From contig CAJHNH020005011.1 of the NCBI GenBank assembly GCA_905116865.2, forward strand, positions 606,082-670,081: a stretch of 64,000 bases of DNA, written 5' to 3'. Within the stretch, counting starts at the first letter, position 1, and each line of letters begins with the position of its first letter. Positions 58,061 to 64,000 of this stretch are shown here, piece after piece. Both the position numbers and the translations under genes were made by a program. The notes beneath the pieces are model-generated. The model saw only the letters and a program-made list of their open reading frames with translations, ran no database searches and had not been told where the DNA came from. This stretch comes from Candidula unifasciata. Taxonomy: Eukaryota > Mollusca > Gastropoda > Stylommatophora > Geomitridae.

Positions 58061-60490
58061 TATCTCTCCTGTTCTAGTTTCCTTTCCTGTTCTAGTTTCC
58101 TTTCCTGTTCTAGTTTCCTTTCCTGTTCTAGTTTCCTTTACTGTTCTAGTTTCCTTTCCTGTTCTAGTTTCCTTTCCTGTTCTAGTTTCCTTTCCTGTTC
58201 TAGTTTCCTTTCCTGTTCTAGTTTCCTTTACTGTTCTAGTTTCCTCTCTTGTTCTAGTTTCCTTTCCTGTTCTAGTTTCCTCTCCTGTTCTAGTTTCCTT
58301 TCCTGTTCTAGTTTCCTTTACTGTTCTAGTTTCCTCTCCTGTTCTAGTTTCCTTTCCTGTTCTAGTTTCCTTTCCTGTTCTAGTTTCCTTTCCTGTTCTA
58401 GTTTCCTTTACTGTTCTAGTTTCCTCTCCTGTTCTAGTTTCCTTTCCTGTTCTAGTTTCCTTTACTGTTCTAGTTTCCTCTCCTGTTCTAGTTTCCTTTC
58501 CTGTTCTAGTTTCCTTTCCTGTTCTAGTTTCCTCTCCTGTTCTAGTTTCCTTTCCTGTTCTAGTTTCCTTTACTGTTCTAGTTTCATCTCCTGTTCTAGT
58601 TTCCTTTCCTGTTCTAGTTTCCTCTCCTGTTCTAGTTTCATTTACTGTTCTAGTTTCCTTTCCTGTTCTAGTTTCCTTTCCTGTTCTAGTTTCCTCTCCT
58701 GTTCTAGTTTCCTTTCCTGTTCTAATTTCCTTTCCTGTTCTAGTTTCCTCTCTTGTTCTAGTTTCTTTTCCTGTTCTAGTTTCCTTTCCTGTTCTAGTTT
58801 CCTCTCTTGTTCTAGTTTCCTTTCCTGTTCTAGTTTCCTTTCCTGTTCTAGTTTCCTTTCCTGTTCTAGTTTCCTCTCTTGTTCTAGTTTCCTTTCCTGT
58901 TCTAGTTTCCTTTCCTGTTCTAGTTTCCTTTCCTGTTCTAGTTTCCTTTCCTGTTCTAGTTTCCTCTCTTGTTCTAGTTTCCTTTCCTGTTCTAGTTTCC
59001 TTTCCTGTTCTAGTTTCCTTTCCTGTTCTAGTTTCCTCTCTTGTTCTAGTTTCCTTTCATGTTCTAGTTTCCTTTCCTGTTCTAGTTTCCTCTCTTGTTC
59101 TAGTTTCCTTTCCTGTTCTACTTTCCTTTCCTGTTCTAGTTTCCTCTCCTGTTCTAGTTTCCTTTCCTGTTCTAGTTTCCTTTCCTGTTCTAGTTTCCTC
59201 TCTTGTTCTAGTTTCCTTTCCTGTTCTAGTTTCCTTTCCTGTTCTAGTTTCCTCTCTTGTTCTAGTTTCCTTTCCTGTTCTAGTTTCCTCTCCTGTTCTA
59301 GTTTCCTTTCCTGTTCTAGCTTCCTCTCTTGTTCTAGTTTCCTTTCCTGTTCTAGTTTCCTTTCCTGTTCTAGTTTCCTTTCCTGTTCTAGTTTCCTCTC
59401 TTGTTCTAGTTTCCTTTCCTGTTCTAGTTTCCTTTCCTGTTCTAGTTTCCTCTCCTGTTCTAGTTTCCTTTGCTGTTCTAGTTTCCTCTCTTGTTCTAGT
59501 TTCCTCTCCTGTTCTAGTTTCCTTTCCTGTTCTAGTTTCCTTTCCTGTTCTAGTTTCCTCTCCTGTTCTAGTTTCCTTTCCTGTTATAGTTTCCTCTCCT
59601 GTTCTAGTTTCCCTTCCTGTTCTAGTTTCCTCTCCTGTTCTAGTTTCCTTTCCTGTTCTAGTTTCCTCTCCTGTTCTAGTTTCCTCTCTTGTTCGTTTCC
59701 TTTCCTGTTCTAGTTTCCTTTCCTGTTCTAGTTTCCTTTCCTGTTCTAGTTTCCTCTCTTGTTCTAGTTTCCTCTCCTGTTTTAGTTTCCTTTCCTGTTC
59801 TAGTTTCCTTTCCTGTTCTAGTTTCCTTTCCTGTTCTAGTTTCCTCTCCTGTTCTAGTTTCCTCTCTTGTTCTAGTTTCCTCTCCTGTTCTAGTTTCCTC
59901 TCTTGTTCTAGTTTCCTTTCCTGTTCTAGTTTCCTCTCCTGTTATAGTTTCCTCTCTTGTTCGTTTCCTTCCTGTTCTAGTTTCCTTTCCTGTTCTAGTT
60001 TCCTCTCTTGTTCTAGTTTCCTTTCCTGTTCTAGTTTCCTCTCCTGTTCTAGTTTCCTTTCCTGTTCTAGTTTCCTTTCCTGTTATAGTTTCCTCTCTTG
60101 TTCTAGTTTCCTTTCCTGTTCTAGTTTCCTCTCTTGTTCTAGTTTCCTTTCCTGTTCTAGTTTCCTCTCTTGTTCTAGTTTCCTTTCCTGCTCTAGTTTC
60201 CTCTCCTGTTCTAGTTTCCTTTCCTGTTCTAGTTTCCTCTCTTGTTCTAGTTCCCTCTCTTGTTCCAGTTTCCTTTCCTGTTCTAGTTTCCTTTCCTGTT
60301 CTAGTTCCCTCTCCTGTTCTAGTTTCCTCTCCTGTTCTAGTTCCCTTTCCTGTTCTAGTTTCCTCTCCTGTTCTAGTTTCCTCTCCTGTTATAGTTCTCT
60401 CTCCTGTTCTAGTTTCCTCTCCTGTTCTAGTTCCCTCTCCTGTTATAGTTCTCTCTCCTGTTCTAGTTTCCTCTCCTGTTCTAGTTCGCT
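58061..60490. repeat. 18-bp minisatellite
   Basis: About 135 copies of CTGTTCTAGTTTCCTTTC with C/T variants (CTCTCCTG, CTCTTG). Since 18 is a multiple of three there are two giant open frames (559 codons of SCSSFL repeats, then 281 codons of VSFPVL repeats). These are products of unit length and not convincing genes. The unit resembles a branch point plus pyrimidine tract (see findings). Confidence 0.97.
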
Positions 60491-60564
60491 GTCAACACAT
60501 TATTTTCTTGTTCACCCTCCAAATCCACCTGTAGTTCCTCCTCACACAATCATTTTCCTTTTTG

Positions 60565-60567
60565 TTC

Positions 60568-60649
<82 letters not shown>

Positions 60650-60650
60650 A
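60565..60650. repeat. (CT)n microsatellite
   Basis: About 80 bp of perfect CT. Confidence 0.97.
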
Positions 60651-60834
60651 AATTCTTCCTCCATGCAGAATACGTTCAACAATCTATTGGTCTTAGTAGA
60701 AGACATGAGACTGTTTCTGCTGCTGACACATCTCAGAGTTGAGCATGCAGGTTCAGCATTCTGCTTACATGCTCGTCAGAACTGACCTCACACCCAGGCG
60801 AGTCAACTTCCTTTCAGTTGCCCTGAATCATGTA

Positions 60835-61035
60835 AACTCTATTCCTCTAACCGCCAACCCTGCAACTCTAATTCCAATGATCGCCACCACTACTAACGCT
60901 CATTGCCCTGATCACCAACCTTGCCAACCTCATTCCCCTGGTGGCCAACCCGCCAACCCTCATTCCCCTGATGGCCAACCCGCCAAACCCATTCCATTGA
61001 TGGTCAACCATCTAAACCTCAGTCACCTGATGTTT
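60835..61035. repeat. Diverged 31-bp minisatellite leading into exon 4b
   Basis: About six imperfect copies of CTCATTCCCCTGATGGCCAA then CCCGCCAACC. The last one, CTCAGTCACCTGATGTTTCT then GTCAAG, supplies the exon 4b acceptor AG. CTGAT in the unit fits a branch-point-like motif. Confidence 0.75.
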
Positions 61036-61043
61036 CTGTCAAG

Positions 61044-61153
61044 GAATGGATGGATGTTAATCTCCGTTGGAACCCACGAGAATATGAAGGAATCAGCGAG
61101 ATCTTGGTGCCGTCCGAGGAAATATGGATACCGGATGTGGTACTTTTCAACAA
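61044..61153 (+). CDS. nAChR subunit exon 4b (loop A, Phe version)
   Basis: 110 bp, phase 0 in, phase 2 out, same length and phases as exon 4a. It encodes [16 protein letters not shown], then [17 protein letters not shown]. It retains the family WNPxxY block that 4a has altered, and matches 4a at 19 of 36 full codons. At the loop A position it has Phe (VLFN) where 4a and most nAChRs have Tyr (VLYN). Acceptor GTCAAG|GAA has a short pyrimidine tract and donor AA|GTGAGTA is canonical. The open frame without stops and conserved Trp/Pro/Asp residues argue against a dead copy. It could be an alternative exon of the same gene, or an exon of a second tandem gene whose other exons are not in the window. 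Confidence 0.93.
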
Positions 61154-61159
61154 GTGAGT

Positions 61160-62734
61160 ATTTCTCTGCTTATAGCCAGATATCACACTGGTCAAAACCG
61201 GGTATCACACGGGTCATAGCAATATACCACATTGTCATAACCAGATATCACACGGGGCATGGCCAGGTATCACACGGTTTATAGCCAGATTTCACACTGG
61301 TCGTAACCAGATATCACACTGGTCATAACCAGATATCACACTAGACATAGACAGATATCACACTGTTTATAGACAGATATCACACTGGTCATAGCCAGAT
61401 ACCACACTGATCATAGACAGATATCACACTGGTCATAAACAGATATCATATTGGTCACATAGAGATATAACACTGCTCATAGAGAGATATCACACTGGTC
61501 ATAGACAGATATCACACTGGTCATAGACAGATATCACACTGATCATAGACAGATATCACACTGGTCATAAACAGATATCATATTGGTCACAGAGAGATAT
61601 AACACTGCTCATAGAGAGATATCACACTGGTCATAGACAGATATCACACTGGTCATGACCAGATATCACACTGGTCATATACAGACATCATACTGGTCAT
61701 AGCCAGATATCACACTGGTCATAGCCAGATATCACACTGGTCATAGCCAGATATCACACTGGTCATAGCCAGATTTCACACTGGTCATAGGCAGTTATCA
61801 CACTAGTCGTAACCAGATATCACAATAGTCATAGCTAGATAACACACTGGTCATAGCCAGATATCACACTGGTCATAGCCAGATATCACACTGGTCATAG
61901 CCAGATATCACACTGGTCATACCCAGATATCACACTGGTCATAGCCAGATTTCACACTGGTCATAGGCAGTTATCACACTAGTCGTAACCAGATATCACA
62001 ATGGTCATAGCTAGATAACACACTGGTCATAGCCAGATATCACACTGGTCATAGCCAGATATCACACTGGTCATAGCCAGATATCACACTGGTCATACCC
62101 AGATATCACACTGGTCATAGCCAGATTTCACACTGGTCAGAGGCAGTTATCACACTGGTCACAGACAGACATCACACTTGTCATAGCCAGATATCACACT
62201 GGTCATAGCCAGATATCCTACTGGTCATAGCCAGATATCACACTGGTCATAGCCAGATATCACACTGGTCATAGCGATATATCACACTGGACATACCCAG
62301 ATATCACATTGGTCATAGCCAGATATCGCACTGGTCATAGCCAGATATCACAGTAGTCGTAACCATATATCACACAGGTCATAGCCAGATATCACACAGG
62401 TCATAGCCAGATATCACACAGGTCATAGCCAGATATCACACAGGTCATAGCCAGATATCACACTGGTCATAGCTAGATATCACACTAGTCATAGACAGAT
62501 ATCACACTGGTCATAGACAGATATCACACTGGTCATAGCCAGATATCACAATGGTCATAGTCAGATATCACACTGGTCATAGGCAGATATCACAATGGTC
62601 ATAGACAGATATCACAATGGTCATAGACAGATGTCACACTGGTCATAGCCAGATATCACGCTGGTCATAGACAGATAGCACACTGGTTATAGACAGATAT
62701 CACACTGGTCATAGACAGATATCACGCTGGTTTT
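61160..62734. repeat. 22-bp minisatellite starting next to the exon 4b donor
   Basis: About 70 copies of ATAGCCAGATATCACACTGG then TC, starting within about 20 bp of the donor at 61154. A second-order duplication of about 190 bp is visible (61780-61960 and 61965-62150 share the same variant order). It resumes after the inserted element at 63956. Confidence 0.95.
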
Positions 62735-63955
62735 AGCTATGGCTGTACTGAATAGTGATTTTCACTATTCGGCCGAGTACGAATAGCGGGACCAACTATT
62801 CGACCGAATACGAATAGTGTATAGTGTATAGTGTATAAAATATATCTACAAAAAAAAACACACACACACACACACATTCATAACGTCAAATGTACGCTGA
62901 ACTTTTACTTCACATAAAGCAACACAGGATAGTCGTCTTCTTCTTTAGCATTCTGAGCCCTTGAGGTTTACTGCTGCAGATATCACTCGTTTCCATTCCT
63001 CTGGCTGGCCTTATCTTCACAATGTGTGACACCAGTTGTTTGCAGGTCTGACTGGACATTATCTCTCGAACTTCTTTTTTGTCTGCCTCGTGGTCTACGC
63101 CCATTCCTCTCTCAGGTGTATACAGTTTTTACTTCTCTGTCATCTAACATTCTTTCAATATGCCCCAACCATTTTTTTAGTCTGTTAGCTATCATGATGC
63201 CAGTGATCAATGGTGATTTAAACAGATTATGTGTTACGTTGTTGCTTCTCACTCTCCATTCCCCGCTGTTAGCATCTTTGATGGGTCCAAAGATTTGTCG
63301 TCAGACTGTTTTCGAAGACCTGCCATAAGACCTCATCTCTTTTATTTCTACTTCAGGTTTCAGAGCCATAAAAAACGGCTGGTCTTGTCAACGTTTTATA
63401 TATTTTGATCTTGGTAACACTTTGACTTTAGCAGATGTTGAAGGGCATAGTACACTTTATTTCTAGATCGTATTCTAGATGGTATCAGCATGTTGGAGCA
63501 GTTGAAGTTTGCACCCAAGTACTTATATGTTTCCGTTCATTTGATTTTCAAATTATCGATTTGGATGTGGCCGGAGTTTATATTTTTTCCATGTCTAGTT
63601 AGTATTCGTACAGAATAGTAAATATTTAAAAACATTTTATCTTCTGCATCCTTCAGTCAGTCTGTGGTAACTAATAACTAGGAATGAAAGAATCCTAAGT
63701 ATAATAACAAGTAACTAAACATGGAAATTGTCACTGACAGCTTAGTTAATGCAGGAAAGCTGCATTAGCTTTCAACAAGACCTATCGTTCCATGTTGCCA
63801 GCAATAAGTCAGTGCATGCAGAAGCGGGTGTAAGGTAACAACTATTCGTATTCGGCTTGGCGGCAACTATTCGGCCGAACACCGAATAGTCAATAGGTCC
63901 ATTATTTGGCCCCGAAGCGAATACGAAGCGAATATTCGGTACAGACATAGCCGTA
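62735..63955. mobile_element. Foldback-like element, copy 2, inserted in the 22-bp array
   Basis: The left end TAGCTATGGCTGTACTGAAT and right end GGTACAGACATAGCCGTA are inverted relatives. Subterminal ATTCGGCCGA and ACGAATAG motifs recur on both sides, as in the element at 1945-3500. The array is interrupted exactly here and resumes after it, so insertion postdates the array. Confidence 0.65.
62920..63660 (-). pseudogene. LINE reverse transcriptase C-terminal relic inside the foldback-like element
   Basis: Minus-strand frames, with several stops and shifts, read WTETYKYLGANF, RSRNKVYYALQHLLKS, then near the end EEWKRVISAAVNLKGSEC. These fit the family patterns KYLG, SRxKVxxAL and WxxVxxAAxxLxGS in LINE tails. 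A purine-rich GAAGAAGAAGACGAC follows. Dead copy of a different LINE lineage from the one at 2000-2324. Confidence 0.6.
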
Positions 63956-64000
63956 ACCAGATATCACACTGGTCATAGACATCACACTGGCCTCAACAGG
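63956..64000. repeat. 22-bp minisatellite, continuation
   Basis: ACCAGATATCACACTGGTCA resumes after the inserted element and runs to the window end. Confidence 0.85.

Noticed and set aside
58034..60534. Open frames of 559 and 281 codons (SCSSFL and VSFPVL repeats)
   Set aside because: They follow from an 18-bp stop-free tandem repeat; the frame changes wherever a unit loses a base, with no change in composition, and the neighbouring array shows the same DNA pattern without an open frame.

Overview
This is eukaryotic, intron-rich animal DNA. The only host gene I can support is on the + strand: a nicotinic acetylcholine receptor (nAChR) subunit gene of the Cys-loop family, seen as four short exons (6048-6193, 49679-49723, 53746-53855, 61044-61153). 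Exon lengths (146, 45, 110 and 110 bp), phases and GT/AG borders match the classical nAChR exon 2/3/4 layout. The receptor type, the hAT, LINE, SINE and foldback elements and the heavy minisatellite load fit an invertebrate, most likely a lophotrochozoan such as a mollusc. I cannot name the species.

The best biology is that exon 4 is present twice (4a and 4b, 7.2 kb apart). Each copy is 110 bp, starts in phase 0 and ends in phase 2, so a transcript containing both would shift frame. This suggests mutually exclusive splicing. The two copies share 19 of 36 full-codon residues. They differ at the conserved loop A aromatic position of the ligand site: Tyr in 4a, Phe in 4b.

Almost everything else is intron filled with tandem repeats. 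I distinguish about 20 unrelated minisatellites with units of about 18 to 72 bp, plus many CT, GT, ATGT, GACA and TA microsatellites. Layout: 1-1634 31-bp array from a hAT element; 1945-3500 foldback-like element with a LINE end; 3636-5300 21- and 47-bp arrays; 6048-6193 exon 2; 6352-7528 very uniform 38-bp array; 7671-17250 23-bp array interrupted by a 5'-truncated R2-type retrotransposon (11426-13837); 17.7-30.4 kb GA, ATGT, 41-, 39- and 28-bp arrays and a tRNA-type SINE; 32.16-40.30 kb a foldback element carrying an RT-less LTR-like element with a gag-like ORF; 39.63-43.02 kb a near-identical duplication joined by a 17-N gap, probably an assembly artefact; 43.15-43.98 kb a LINE relic with a minisatellite inside its coding region; 44-49.67 kb more arrays, the last ending next to exon 3; 49.8-50.37 kb a SPIN/Charlie-like hAT element with its own internal array; 51.4-53.7 kb arrays up to exon 4a; 53.9-61.0 kb arrays, a LINE relic and an 18-bp array; exon 4b; and a 22-bp array interrupted by a second foldback-like element with a LINE end.

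Arrays come within about 10 to 50 bp of several splice sites, so this gene is a set of tiny exons in fast-changing repeat DNA. Most long open frames here are by-products of arrays whose unit is a multiple of three and are not listed as genes.
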